Assembly: GCA_020634565.1 (NCBI GenBank)
Contig: JACKBN010000018.1
Span: 65,050 to 129,049 of the forward strand
From: Ardenticatenaceae bacterium
GTDB lineage: Bacteria; Chloroflexota; Anaerolineae; Promineifilales; Promineifilaceae
Reading direction: 5' to 3'
DNA length: 64,000 nucleotides
Shown one piece after another: positions 32,332 to 42,007 of this stretch. Position 1 is the first letter of the stretch; each line of letters begins with the position of its first letter. A program made the position numbers and the translations under genes. The notes below the pieces were generated by a model. It made no database searches and had not been told where the DNA came from. It saw only the letters and a list, made by a program, of their open reading frames with translations.

Positions 32332-34188
32332 ATGAAAACCGATCACGCATACAAGAATGCAAACTTGCCTCCGGCGGAACGTGCCGCCGATTTGTTATCG
32401 CATTTAACGCTTGCCGAAAAAATTGGGCAAATGACCCAGGTAGAGAAAAATAGTATTGATTTGGAAGACATTACCAAGTTGGGTATTGGTTCCCTTTTGA
32501 GCGGTGGCGGTGGCGTGCCCGAACCAAATACAGCTGCTGCCTGGCGCAAGATGATAGGCGAGTTTCAGCAGAAGGCGCTGGCTTCCCGCCTGGGCATTCC
32601 TCTGCTTTACGGCGTGGATGCTGTGCATGGGCACAACAATGTGCATGGGGCGACCATTTTCCCGCACAACATTGGCCTGGGCGCTACGCGTAATGCAGAC
32701 CTGGTGCGACGTATCGGTCGCGCAACGGCCGTTGAATTAGCGGCCACCGACATTCGCTGGGATTTTGCCCCGGCGGTTTCTATTCCTCAGGATATTCGTT
32801 GGGGGCGCTCTTACGAAGGGTACAGTCAGGATAGCAAGCTGGTAAGCGAACTGGCAGTGGCCTATGTGCAAGGGCTGCAAGGGGAAGATTTGGCTGGGGA
32901 AACGGCCGTACTTCCCTCCGTTAAACATTTTATCGCCGATGCGGCCACCACCTGGGGCACCTCCAAGCGCATCAACCGCGAAGAATTAGCGGCCGTCGCT
33001 GTGGATGAGACGTTGGCCAATGCCCATGTGAGCGATATGCAGCGCGCCGTGGCGTTGGGCGCCTGGCAAATTGATCAGGGTGTCACCGAGATTGATGAGG
33101 CGACGCTGCGGGCGGTTCATTTGCCACCATATCTGGCCGCCATCAAGGCAGGGGCGCTGAACATTATGGTGTCGTACAGCAGTTGGGGCGGCTTGCGGAT
33201 GCATGCCCAAAAGTATCTGCTCACCGACGTGTTGAAAGGGGAATATGGCTTTTCTGGCTTCCTGGTGAGTGATTGGGAAGCCGTCCAGCAAATTGATCCC
33301 GACCTGAAAACCAGTGTTGTTACCTCCATCAATGCCGGATTGGACATGGTAATGGTGCCGTTCCACTACCATGATTTTATGGCTACCTTAACCGAAGCGG
33401 TCGAATCGGGTGATGTGCCCATGAGCCGGATTGATGATGCAGTACAGCGTATTTTGATGGTGAAGTTTGCGATGGGGCTGTTTGAACGGCCGTTTACGCA
33501 AACGCCGCTCGATCTGATGGGCTGCGCCGAACATCGGGCGCTGGCGGGCGAAGCGGCCCAACAGTCGGCTGTGCTGCTCAAGAATGAAGGCAATCTGCTG
33601 CCATTTCCCAAGACGCTGCCCCGTTTGTTGGTGGCTGGTACGCCCGCAGACGACATCGGCTACCAATGTGGCGGCTGGACGATCAGCTGGATGGGTGCGC
33701 CAGGGCCAATTACCAAGGGCAGCACCCTTTTGGAAGGCATTCGTGAAGCGGCTGAGGATACGGCCGTTATCTACGATCCGGCCAGTGAGCAAACTACCCG
33801 GGCCGAGGTGGGGTTGGTGGTTTTGGCAGAAGAACCTTATGCCGAAGGCATGGGTGACCGGTATGACCTTCACCTGACGCCGGAGCAGTTGGCGCTGCTG
33901 GAGCGCGTGCGTCAACGTGTGGACAAGCTGGTGGTGCTGCTATTCTCGGGCCGCCCCCTCATTGTGACGGAGCCGCTGGCTGAGTGGGATGCGTTTATCG
34001 CTGCCTGGCTGCCCGGTTCAGAAGCAAGTGCGTTAGGCGAGGTTTTGTTTGGGGAACGGCCGTTTACCGGCAAACTCTCTTTCCATTGGCCACGTTCAAT
34101 GAACGATATTCCGTTGGGTTCAACGGATGCCGAACCGCTGTGGCCTTTGGGTTTTGGCCTGTCAACTGCCGCAGCTTTTGCTGATTAG
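32332..34188 (+). CDS. Glycoside hydrolase family 3 (beta-glucosidase type)
   Basis: Start at ATG 32332 after AGGAGA. 618 residues in the two-domain GH3 layout: TIM barrel with LTLAEKIGQMTQVEK, GVDAVHGHNNVHGATIFPHN, KHFIADAATTWGTSKR and the nucleophile motif GFLVSDWEAV, then the alpha/beta sandwich (LLVAGTPADDIGYQCGGWTISW, in part). It resembles exo-1,3/1,4-glucosidases. No signal peptide is seen, so it probably acts on imported oligosaccharides in the cytoplasm. A strong terminator follows. Confidence 0.92.
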   Translation: MKTDHAYKNANLPPAERAADLLSHLTLAEKIGQMTQVEKNSIDLEDITKLGIGSLLSGGGGVPEPNTAAAWRKMIGEFQQKALASRLGIPLLYGVDAVHGHNNVHGATIFPHNIGLGATRNADLVRRIGRATAVELAATDIRWDFAPAVSIPQDIRWGRSYEGYSQDSKLVSELAVAYVQGLQGEDLAGETAVLPSVKHFIADAATTWGTSKRINREELAAVAVDETLANAHVSDMQRAVALGAWQIDQGVTEIDEATLRAVHLPPYLAAIKAGALNIMVSYSSWGGLRMHAQKYLLTDVLKGEYGFSGFLVSDWEAVQQIDPDLKTSVVTSINAGLDMVMVPFHYHDFMATLTEAVESGDVPMSRIDDAVQRILMVKFAMGLFERPFTQTPLDLMGCAEHRALAGEAAQQSAVLLKNEGNLLPFPKTLPRLLVAGTPADDIGYQCGGWTISWMGAPGPITKGSTLLEGIREAAEDTAVIYDPASEQTTRAEVGLVVLAEEPYAEGMGDRYDLHLTPEQLALLERVRQRVDKLVVLLFSGRPLIVTEPLAEWDAFIAAWLPGSEASALGEVLFGERPFTGKLSFHWPRSMNDIPLGSTDAEPLWPLGFGLSTAAAFAD

Positions 34189-34221
34189 CAGCCCGTCATA
34201 CAGAAATTAGCAGTAAACAAC

Positions 34222-34261
34222 AAAAGGCCCGCTTCTTGTTGCCAGGAAGCGGGCCTTTTTT
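34222..34261. terminator. Rho-independent terminator, bidirectional
   Basis: AAAAGGCCCGCTTC...GAAGCGGGCCTTTTTT with a loop of about 10 nt, between the convergent GH3 and P-type ATPase genes. Confidence 0.92.
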
Positions 34262-34281
34262 CAATGTCTCAAATTCGCGCT

Positions 34282-37005
34282 CTATTCAGAGCTTCTATTG
34301 AAAAATTTTGAAAGCTCTACCGCGACAAAGACGACGAGGCTGGTAACCAAAGCAATAAGCAGGTCTGTCAGCGACAGTGCCTCGGTGCTGAAGAAATCTT
34401 GCAAAAACGGCATGTAGATGAGCGCCATTTGCAGCAAGAAGGTGGTGAGCACCGCCACCAGCATTAAGCGGTTGGAGAAGAAGCCTATCTTGAAAATGGA
34501 ATCAACGTTGGAACGAGTGGCTAGCGCATTGCCCATTTGGGCCAGCGTCAGCGTGGTGAACACCATCGTTTGCCACGGGCCATTGGGATCTCGCAGCCAG
34601 TAGACGTAGCCAATTCCCAAAGAAACCAGCCCCATCAAGAAGCCAATCCACAGGATTTGTTTACCCATGCCCCGGCTGAAAATGCTCTCTTTGGGGTGGA
34701 AGGGAGAGCGTTTCATGATGCCCCGCTCGCCATCCTCCACGGCCAAAGCCAGTCCGGGCAGACCGTCTGTGACCAGATTGATCCACAAGATTTGCAGCGG
34801 CAGCAGCGGCAGCGGCATGCCCAGGAACGGGCCGATGAGCATGACAAAAAGCTCACCCGTGTTGCTGGAGAGGGTATACTTCACAAACTTGCGAATGTTG
34901 TCGAAGATTTTGCGCCCTTCTTCTACGGCGGCCACGATGGTGGCAAAGTTGTCATCCAGCAGCACCATATCGGCGGCTTCTTTGGAGACATCGGTGCCGG
35001 TAATGCCCATGGCCACGCCAATATCGGCGCGCTTGAGGGCAGGGGCATCGTTGACGCCATCGCCCGTCATGGCCACGATGTGGCCTTTGTCTTGCAGCGC
35101 TTCCACAATGTTGAGCTTGTGTTCTGGGGAAACACGAGCGTAAACGGAAATGTCTTCGACTTGTTTCTCCAGGGCAGGTGTGTCCATGCGGGCCAGCTCA
35201 TAGCCCGTCAGATTCGTATCATTTTGGGTGATGTCCAAATCTTTGGCGATGTTTTGCGCGGTGAGGGGATGGTCGCCGGTTATCATGACGGGGCGGATGC
35301 CTGCTTCTTTGGCAATGGCAACGGCCGTTTTTACCTCAGGTCGTGGCGGGTCAATCATGCCGACCAACCCGATGAGAATGGCGTTCTTTTCGCGTGGCTC
35401 ATCAACATTGTCTAGCGGCCGGAAAGCCAGAGCCAGGACGCGCTGCCCTTCGCTAGCCATCCGTGCGTTGCCTTCCAGAATACGCTCTCGCCATGCTTCA
35501 TCCAGCGGCACAAACTCGTCTTGTTTGCCTGTCCAAATGCGGTCAGAAATCTCTAGCAAGCTGTCTACGGCCCCTTTAGAAAACGCGACGTAATCCGAGG
35601 CATCCCAGGGCGCATCCGTATCATCTTCTTCCACCTTCACTTTGTGGATGGTGGTCATGCGCTTGCGTTCTGAGGTGAACGGGATTTCTGCGACACGTGG
35701 CCAGCGCTCTTCCAATTCCGCTTTGCGGTAGCCTAGCGTTGCGGCTGCTACCACCAAAGCACCCTCAGTCGGGTCGCCGATAGCCCGCTCGACGCCACCA
35801 TCATCTGTTTCCAGAACCGCATCATTGCACAGCGCGCCAGCCTTAAGCAGCAAGCTTTGGGCGCGGCGATGGGCGTCCAGATCGGGTTTAAGCTCAGCAT
35901 TGATGATGGCACCTTTGGCATCGCGCAGGGTTTCAATCGTTTCAGTGTGGTCGGTGACATCCAGCACGGTGACGGTCATTTTGTTTTCGGTGAGCGTACC
36001 GGTTTTGTCGGAGCAGATGACGGTGACAGAGCCAAGTGTTTCTACGGCAGGTAGCTTGCGGATGAGGGCGTTGCGCTTGAGCATGCGCTGTGAACCCAGC
36101 GCCAGCGTAATGGTGACGACGGCAGGCAGTCCTTCAGGAACGGCCGCTACGGCCATGCTGATGCCGGTCAGGAACAAGACTTCAAGCGTTTCAATGAGTT
36201 CCTGATTCGGATCGCGGAGGAGGAAGCCGGTGATGACCACAACGCCCACGATACCCAAGGCAACCCAGGCCAGCTTTTTGCCCAGGTCATCCAGGCGACG
36301 CTGGAGTGGCGTTTGTTCTTGCTCTACGCCCTGGATCAGCTCGGCGATATTGCCCAGTTCGGTGTTCATGCCGGTTTCGGTGATTACGGCCGTTCCGCGG
36401 CCATAGGTGATCACTGTACCCATAAACACCATGTTCTTGCGGTCGCCAATGGGCAGCTCTGCTTTTTCGATGGGGTCGATGATCTTGTCTACGGGTTCTG
36501 ATTCACCGGTGAGGGCGGCTTCTTCCACTTTGAGGTTGATGCTCTCCAGCAGACGAGCGTCTGCAGGTACCAAATTGCCCGCTTCCAGTATAACCACATC
36601 GCCGGGCACTAATTCGCGCGCGGAAATTTCTACCAGGTGGCCGTCACGGCGCACTTTGACAGTGGGGACCGCCAGCTTTTTCAGCGCGGCGATGGCTTGC
36701 TCGGCGCGGTACTCCTGGGAAAAGCCGATAGCGGCGTTCAGCACCACAATCGCCAGGATGACGACCACGTCTTTGAAATCGCCCAAAAAGCCAGACACAA
36801 TGGCGGCAATGATCAAAATGATGACCATGGCATCCTTCACCTGGTCTAGCAAGATGAGCCAGGGGCTTTTGGTGCCTTTTTCTACTAATTCGTTTAAGCC
36901 GTATTGCTCAAGTCGGCTTTGTGCTTCAGAGGCGCTAAGGCCAGTTTTGGGGTTGGTGTTAAGTTCTTCTAGGGTAGTATCTACATCCTGTTGGAACCAG
37001 GTCAT
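34282..37005 (-). CDS. Ca2+-transporting P-type ATPase (P2A-like)
   Basis: Start ATG 37005 (MTWFQQDVD) follows GAGGAATT; the longer frame reads leader DNA. 907 residues: N-terminal cation-ATPase domain, TGESEPVD actuator loop, VAAVPEGLPAVVTI in M4, phosphorylation motif CSDKTGTLTENKMTV, hinge MTGDGVNDAPALKRADIGVA, M5 NTGELFVM and M6 ILWINLVTDGLPGLAL, the SERCA/PMCA-type Ca2+-site residues. Ten TM segments expected. It exports Ca2+ (or Mn2+). It is transcribed alone with a structured leader. Confidence 0.93.
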   Translation of the reverse strand: MTWFQQDVDTTLEELNTNPKTGLSASEAQSRLEQYGLNELVEKGTKSPWLILLDQVKDAMVIILIIAAIVSGFLGDFKDVVVILAIVVLNAAIGFSQEYRAEQAIAALKKLAVPTVKVRRDGHLVEISARELVPGDVVILEAGNLVPADARLLESINLKVEEAALTGESEPVDKIIDPIEKAELPIGDRKNMVFMGTVITYGRGTAVITETGMNTELGNIAELIQGVEQEQTPLQRRLDDLGKKLAWVALGIVGVVVITGFLLRDPNQELIETLEVLFLTGISMAVAAVPEGLPAVVTITLALGSQRMLKRNALIRKLPAVETLGSVTVICSDKTGTLTENKMTVTVLDVTDHTETIETLRDAKGAIINAELKPDLDAHRRAQSLLLKAGALCNDAVLETDDGGVERAIGDPTEGALVVAAATLGYRKAELEERWPRVAEIPFTSERKRMTTIHKVKVEEDDTDAPWDASDYVAFSKGAVDSLLEISDRIWTGKQDEFVPLDEAWRERILEGNARMASEGQRVLALAFRPLDNVDEPREKNAILIGLVGMIDPPRPEVKTAVAIAKEAGIRPVMITGDHPLTAQNIAKDLDITQNDTNLTGYELARMDTPALEKQVEDISVYARVSPEHKLNIVEALQDKGHIVAMTGDGVNDAPALKRADIGVAMGITGTDVSKEAADMVLLDDNFATIVAAVEEGRKIFDNIRKFVKYTLSSNTGELFVMLIGPFLGMPLPLLPLQILWINLVTDGLPGLALAVEDGERGIMKRSPFHPKESIFSRGMGKQILWIGFLMGLVSLGIGYVYWLRDPNGPWQTMVFTTLTLAQMGNALATRSNVDSIFKIGFFSNRLMLVAVLTTFLLQMALIYMPFLQDFFSTEALSLTDLLIALVTSLVVFVAVELSKFFNRSSE

Positions 37006-37381
37006 AGGGAATTCCTCTCTTTCAGGCCGGGGCATTAAAAGGTGACAAGCAGCACAGGAGCGATGGTTAGAAAACGGCCGTATCTCTTTTTGCCCTAAAG
37101 TTTTTGGACCTTGCTCCAATCTCTTTGGAATTTTGCTTGAATAGCGAAGCAATTAAGGTGGGTTGGTCAAGGTCCGATGGTCGCACCAGCTTTGTGCTGC
37201 GGGGTGACATAACCAGTATAGCACAACCGACGCTCTCTGTTTATAGTGTCCTGGTACGAGATAGGGATACATTTTGTTTCCTAATTGTTCCTGAATCTGT
37301 CCTTTTGATCATACGCAAGCGGAATTGCGTCCGGTATAATCCACCACAGAAAGAAACTACATTGGAGGCATACAAGCAATC
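37006..37381. other. Divergent intergenic region with leader hairpin
   Basis: No gene is seen. The 5' leader of the ATPase (minus strand) contains a long-range stem GGACCTTG (37106-37113) / CAAGGTCC (37168-37175), extended after a bulge by CCAA/TTGG. For the plus-strand deacetylase, CGGTATAAT (TATAAT at 37335-37340) is a good -10, and TTGGAGG lies before ATG 37382. One ACGGCCGT is at 37075. Confidence 0.55.
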
Positions 37382-38116
37382 ATGAGTAACACCTATGTTC
37401 CAGAGCGGGCAATGTTCATTTTTGCCCATCCGGATGATATTGAGTTTAGTGTAGCCGGAACGGCCGCAAAATGGGCCAAATACGGTTGTGAAAACACCTA
37501 CGTCGTTATTACCGATGGCAATGCTGGCTCCCATGAACCAGGCATGACCCGTGGGGAAATTGGGCACATTCGTCGGGAAGAGCAAACCGCAGCGGCCAAA
37601 GTGGCTGGGGCCACCCACTGCATCTTCCTCGGCTATGATGATGGTTCGTTGGAGCCATCTTTGGAATTACGCAAAGATTTGGTGAAGCTTATCCGCCAGC
37701 ATAGGCCAAACGCGGTGGTATGTGGCGACCCGAACATGTTTTTCCGGGGCGAACGTTTGAACCACCCTGACCACCGGGCAGCGGCACGGGCGGCGCTGGA
37801 TTCCGTCTTTCCTACCTGTGAAATGCGCCTGCTCTACCCGGAATTTGAAGCAGAGGGTATCGAGCCGCATAAAGTCAATTTTGTTTACGTTTCTACCGAT
37901 CAGGAATTGAACCATTACGAAGATGTGTCTGAATCGTTGGATACGAAACTGTTGGCGTTGAAAGAGCATAAAAGCCAGGTGGGAGATAATGATTATTCTG
38001 ACCGGCTGCGGGAGCGAGCCGCCAATGTGGGCAAGCAGGTCGGGCTGGCTTATGCAGAGGCTTTTCGGCGCTTTACCGTGACGCCGCTGCCCACTCCCCA
38101 GGAGGAGGTGCTGTAA
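37382..38116 (+). CDS. PIG-L/LmbE-family deacetylase
   Basis: 244 residues with the family metal motif FAHPDDIEFSVAGTAAKWAK, then VITDGNAGSHEPGM, IRREEQTAAAKVAGA and NHPDHRAAARAALD, where His, Asp and Asp ligate Zn. These enzymes remove N-acetyl groups from GlcNAc-containing small molecules such as mycothiol or bacillithiol precursors. It is followed by a paralogue with a 1-bp overlap. The presence of a thiol pathway cannot be judged from this window. Confidence 0.9.
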   Translation: MSNTYVPERAMFIFAHPDDIEFSVAGTAAKWAKYGCENTYVVITDGNAGSHEPGMTRGEIGHIRREEQTAAAKVAGATHCIFLGYDDGSLEPSLELRKDLVKLIRQHRPNAVVCGDPNMFFRGERLNHPDHRAAARAALDSVFPTCEMRLLYPEFEAEGIEPHKVNFVYVSTDQELNHYEDVSESLDTKLLALKEHKSQVGDNDYSDRLRERAANVGKQVGLAYAEAFRRFTVTPLPTPQEEVL

Positions 38117-38895
38117 TGAAAAGTGCCAATGAGTATATTCCGGCTCGCGCCATGTTTATTTTTGCTCACCCCGATGATATTGAGTTTGGCTCTGCGGGAA
38201 CGGCCGCAAAATGGTCGCGGCATGGCAGTGAAGTGACCTACGTGGTGTTGACCGATGGCAACATCGGCAGCCGCGAAGAGGGCATGACGGCCGAAAAGTT
38301 AGCCGAAATTCGCCGTCGGGAACAGAGCGAGGCCGCTGAAGTGGCCGGTGTGGCGCGTTGTTTGTTTATGGGTGAGCCAGACGGCCGTTTGCAGCCCACC
38401 CTCGAACTGCGCAAAAAGTTAGTCCGGCTGATTCGCCAGTACACACCCAACGTGGTGGTTTGTGGCGATCCTCAATTTTTCTACAGCGATGGCTACATTA
38501 ACCACCCCGATCATCGTAATGCGGGTCAGGTGGCGATGGAAGCCGTTTTCCCTTCAGGTGATTCGCCGCTGCTCTTTCCCGAGTTGGTTGAGGAAGGCTA
38601 TGCACCGCACAAGGTGAATTACGTCTACATTTCGTTTGGCCGCCGTGAAGCCAATATGTACATTGACATCACAGAAACCATTGACACCAAAATTGCAGCT
38701 TTGCGCAAGCATGTGAGCCAGCTCGGCGATTGGGACCCTGAAGAGCGCATGCGCGAATGGGCATCAGAAACCGGCAAGCGGGTTGGGTATGAATATGCCG
38801 AAGGCTATTTTCGTATTACGCTGCAAGAAATTGAGGAAGAAACAGAGCCTGAACCCGAAACGGAACTTGAGGCCCAGGCCGAAGCAGGGGATTGA
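38116..38895 (+). CDS. PIG-L/LmbE-family deacetylase (tandem paralogue)
   Basis: 259 residues. The same motifs as the upstream gene (FAHPDDIEFGSAGTAAKW, VLTDGNIGSREEGM, NHPDHRNAGQ), with clear protein similarity over the whole length; a tandem duplication, co-translated through TAATG. The C-terminus adds an acidic tail rich in Glu/Pro/Thr. Perhaps the two form a heterodimer or have divided specificity. Confidence 0.9.
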   Translation: MKSANEYIPARAMFIFAHPDDIEFGSAGTAAKWSRHGSEVTYVVLTDGNIGSREEGMTAEKLAEIRRREQSEAAEVAGVARCLFMGEPDGRLQPTLELRKKLVRLIRQYTPNVVVCGDPQFFYSDGYINHPDHRNAGQVAMEAVFPSGDSPLLFPELVEEGYAPHKVNYVYISFGRREANMYIDITETIDTKIAALRKHVSQLGDWDPEERMREWASETGKRVGYEYAEGYFRITLQEIEEETEPEPETELEAQAEAGD

Positions 38896-38910
38896 TCTGT
38901 AATCCGTGAA

Positions 38911-38959
38911 CGGTATTCCGTAATCGGCTGTAATTTTTTTTAACGATTACGGAATACCG
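38911..38959. terminator. Long inverted repeat between convergent genes
   Basis: A perfect 16-bp inverted repeat: CGGTATTCCGTAATCG (38911-38926) and its complement (38944-38959), with a T-rich loop. It probably terminates both converging transcripts. The repeated TAATC/GTAAT word pattern recurs elsewhere in the window. Confidence 0.7.
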
Positions 38960-38967
38960 ATTACCGC

Positions 38968-40377
38968 TTACTGGTTAAGTTGGTACTGGCGCACTTCGTT
39001 GCTGTTGCGGTCCATTACGAGCAAATCATTGTCGTCGGTGATGACCATGTCAAAGCTGACGCCGGGTGATTCAAGGGTGGTGAGGTAACGGCCGTTTCCC
39101 TCAAACACCTTGATACCCCAAAAATCGTCCACAAAAATGCGCCCCTTGCCATCCACGGCAATAGAGCGGGGCGAAGTGAAAAACTGATCCTCTTCTTCAC
39201 CTTTGCTACCGATTTGATCCACAAATTGGCCCTGTGAATTGAGTTTGTAAATGGTTTCGCTGCCCAGTACATAAATATTTCCGGCCCCGTCCACGGCCGC
39301 ATCGTTTTGCGTCGTGGCAAAATCGGGAATATTTTCAAATGGATTGGCAATGTCCAGGGCCACGCTGCCGCTGTTGTCCAGACGCACCAGCCGGTCATCG
39401 GCTACCAGATAAACGCTGCCGTCGGGGCCGGTTGCGGCCGTTCTAAAGTAGGTTCTTCCACCGGGCAGCGCGACCGTGCCTAAAAACTCACCCGTCATGC
39501 CGTTAAATTTTTCTATTGTGTCTGACTTGATCACGTAGGCTGTGCCACTGCGGTCCACCGTCATGCCAATCATGTACAGGTCTTCACCAGCGTTCCAGGT
39601 AGCCAGAAATTCGCCATTTTCATCAAAAACCTGAATACGGCCGCCGCTGTAATCCCCTGTGTAAATATTGCCCTGGCCGTCAACAGCCAGTCGGCGCGTG
39701 TCATTAAAAAAGCCGGGGCCGGTGCCTTCTTCGCCGCCAATACTCAGTACAACTTCGGCAAAGTCAGGGTCCGTATTTACTTGGGACACGCCCGGCACGG
39801 AAGCTTCTACCGTAGAAATGATCGTGTTGATTTCATCTTCAACGTTGAGTGTCTCCGTTTGAGACTCGGTGATAGTGGTCGTGATGGTGGTAATGTTGGT
39901 GATGGTGTCAATCGCATCAAAGCTGGCTGGTCGCATAAAGAAGTAAGCGCCCGCGCCAATGCCGATGAGCACCAGCACCGCAAGAAACAGCACGCAGCCA
40001 CGTCCGCTGCTGGTTTGGACGGTGGGTGCGGTGTTGTAAGAGGTAACGGTGACGGATTCGGTGTGAAAATCGGTGCCGCCGAGCAGGATGTTTTCATGGC
40101 GGCCCACGGCATCTACAACTTCTTTGGCTTCTTTGAGGCTGACATTAAAGGTTTCGCGGAATAGTTTGATGGCCTCGATTTTACGGCCGTTTTGGGTCAA
40201 TCGGACAACCTCGGCCAACACTTCACGGGATTGGCCACTTTGACGAGGCTGGTTGCGTAAGGAATCGGGCACAATGACCGTGCTGCTGCAATAGGGACAG
40301 CGCACCGTAACGGCCGTTGTTTGGGCGTCATAGTCGAGTGAGGCCTGACAATTGGGACAGTCAAAGCTTTCTAGCAT
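38968..40377 (-). CDS. Zinc ribbon - L7/L12-like - TM - NHL beta-propeller protein
   Basis: 469 residues. An N-terminal zinc ribbon (FDCPNCQASLDY...VRCPYCSSTVIV) is followed by a helical module resembling the ribosomal L7/L12 C-terminal domain (EAIKLFRETFNVSLKEAKEV), one TM helix near residue 130 (CVLFLAVLVLIGIGAGAYFFM, in part), a Thr-rich linker, then six or so NHL-type blades (GQGNIYTGDYSGGRIQVFDE; DGAGNIYVLGSETIYKL; DGKGRIFVDDFWGIKVFE). It should be membrane-anchored with ribbon and propeller on opposite sides. Function unknown. Confidence 0.75.
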   Translation of the reverse strand: MLESFDCPNCQASLDYDAQTTAVTVRCPYCSSTVIVPDSLRNQPRQSGQSREVLAEVVRLTQNGRKIEAIKLFRETFNVSLKEAKEVVDAVGRHENILLGGTDFHTESVTVTSYNTAPTVQTSSGRGCVLFLAVLVLIGIGAGAYFFMRPASFDAIDTITNITTITTTITESQTETLNVEDEINTIISTVEASVPGVSQVNTDPDFAEVVLSIGGEEGTGPGFFNDTRRLAVDGQGNIYTGDYSGGRIQVFDENGEFLATWNAGEDLYMIGMTVDRSGTAYVIKSDTIEKFNGMTGEFLGTVALPGGRTYFRTAATGPDGSVYLVADDRLVRLDNSGSVALDIANPFENIPDFATTQNDAAVDGAGNIYVLGSETIYKLNSQGQFVDQIGSKGEEEDQFFTSPRSIAVDGKGRIFVDDFWGIKVFEGNGRYLTTLESPGVSFDMVITDDNDLLVMDRNSNEVRQYQLNQ

Positions 40378-40526
40378 GAGGGATTTGCCTCCAGTTGAAG
40401 TGAATATTCGTTCCTTAAATCAGCAAAATTTATGATGCGGAACAGCGATAGCGCGCATTGTAAATTATTCGCTCACGTAAAAGCAATCAACTGGTTAACA
40501 AATTTTTGAGATAGTGCCTGTCGATT

Positions 40527-41957
40527 TTAGGCCGAATTGAGTGATTTTTGCTGGGGGATGTAAAGCGTGAAGGTGCTGCCCTGGTTAAGTCCGGGGGAAA
40601 CGGCCGTAACCGTGCCATCCATTGCCTGTGCCAGCCGCTTGGCCAGATACAAGCCCAGACCCATGCCCTGTTTGTCCAGCGCATTGTCGGCCCGGTAAAA
40701 CAGCTCCCAAATTTGCCCCATTGCTTCGGGGGTGATGCCAATACCGGCGTCGGTTACCGAGATTGTTAACTGGTCGTTGCGCTGGAGCTTAACCGTGACG
40801 GGGCTTGCTTTAGGCGAATATTGCAGGGCATTGGTCAGAAAAATGTGGATAGAACGATAGGTGAAGTCATAGTCCAGGCAAACGGCCGTGTCATCTGCCT
40901 CATCATATTCAAAAGAAACATTTTGCGGATCGTGCGTCTTGTGCAGCAAATCCTTTTTGAGCCGTTGACTCAGCGCATTAAAGGGAATGGAATCTATATT
41001 TGCCTGAAACCCCTGAGAGTAAGCCTTATTTACCAATGAAGCATCCCGAAGCAGCTCGGTGAGATAATCAATAGAATCATCAATTCGTTTGTGGATGGTT
41101 TGCTGTTTGGCCTCATCGAAACTATCGGCAAAGCGGGTTAGCAGTTCAACCGAGTTGCTGATGACCGTAAGCGGGGTGCGGAACTCATGAGAAACGGTTG
41201 TGATAATTTGGGATTTCATCCGGCTTAACTCAATTTCGCGCTCGTGCGCCTGGTTGAGTTCTTCCAGCAGTTTTTGTTCCCGGGCAAAGGCCTCAGTCAG
41301 TCGATTTCTTTCTGCCGCCAGCAGAGACAATGCTTCTGTTTCTCGTTTCCAGGCGATGGCAAACCCATCAAAAAAATACCAGATCACCAGCAAAAAGATG
41401 CCGGTGTAAAACAACCAATCTACGTAGATGGCGGCAATCTGCCAGAAAGAGCTGGAAAAAGGTTCGAGCCCGGCTACAGGCTCGGTGGCGCCGGCATCAA
41501 AACGTAAATTCATGATCAAAATCGAGAACAGGCTGATTAAAAGCGCTGTCAGCCCGCCGCGCCTTCCTAGCAATAGCGTAGTCATGACCACAAATGAAAA
41601 CAATGGCACCAGCGTGAATACGCTGAGTTCCGTGTATAAATGTCCAAAAAGATAGAGATAAGCCACGCCCACCAGGGCATAGCTTTGGGTACGGTAATGA
41701 ACCCGTTTATTTAGACCCATTAAGACCACGGTGAAATAAGCGATATTACCGATTATGATGGAGAACCAGTTTTGTGATTGCCAGGCGGCAATGGAACCAA
41801 TCAACACGGCCGGGAACCCCAGCATAATACAGGCCCGAATGAGCAAGATAACCACGCGCTCCCGTACATAGGCGAGGATGTCGCCAGTTGCAGCAGTTGG
41901 GGAGAATTCTTTTAGTGGGGGCAGTAAGAATCGTAGAATGTAGGGCAATTTTTTCAT
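40527..41957 (-). CDS. Membrane sensor histidine kinase (HisKA-HATPase)
   Basis: Start ATG 41957. About 476 residues: five or six TM helices in the first ~200, a coiled linker, HisKA with VSHEFRTPLTVISNSVELL, and HATPase with FLTNALQYSPKASPV (N-box), VTDAGIGI (G1) and QGMGLGLYLAKRL (G2). All catalytic residues are present. The sensor is membrane-embedded with no large external domain. No response regulator is adjacent, so it is an orphan. Confidence 0.88.
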   Translation of the reverse strand: MKKLPYILRFLLPPLKEFSPTAATGDILAYVRERVVILLIRACIMLGFPAVLIGSIAAWQSQNWFSIIIGNIAYFTVVLMGLNKRVHYRTQSYALVGVAYLYLFGHLYTELSVFTLVPLFSFVVMTTLLLGRRGGLTALLISLFSILIMNLRFDAGATEPVAGLEPFSSSFWQIAAIYVDWLFYTGIFLLVIWYFFDGFAIAWKRETEALSLLAAERNRLTEAFAREQKLLEELNQAHEREIELSRMKSQIITTVSHEFRTPLTVISNSVELLTRFADSFDEAKQQTIHKRIDDSIDYLTELLRDASLVNKAYSQGFQANIDSIPFNALSQRLKKDLLHKTHDPQNVSFEYDEADDTAVCLDYDFTYRSIHIFLTNALQYSPKASPVTVKLQRNDQLTISVTDAGIGITPEAMGQIWELFYRADNALDKQGMGLGLYLAKRLAQAMDGTVTAVSPGLNQGSTFTLYIPQQKSLNSA

Positions 41958-42007
41958 GGGCAAGAACGGTGATCTAAGCGTTGAATTTAAAAGTCAACCT
42001 AAGCATC

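Noticed and set aside
37100..37180. T-box or other known riboswitch in the ATPase leader
   Set aside because: No T-box bulge consensus or other class-defining conserved core could be found by eye.
41455..41485. tRNA T-arm-like GGTTCGAGCC
   Set aside because: Inside the histidine kinase coding sequence; no acceptor stem or anticodon arm around it.
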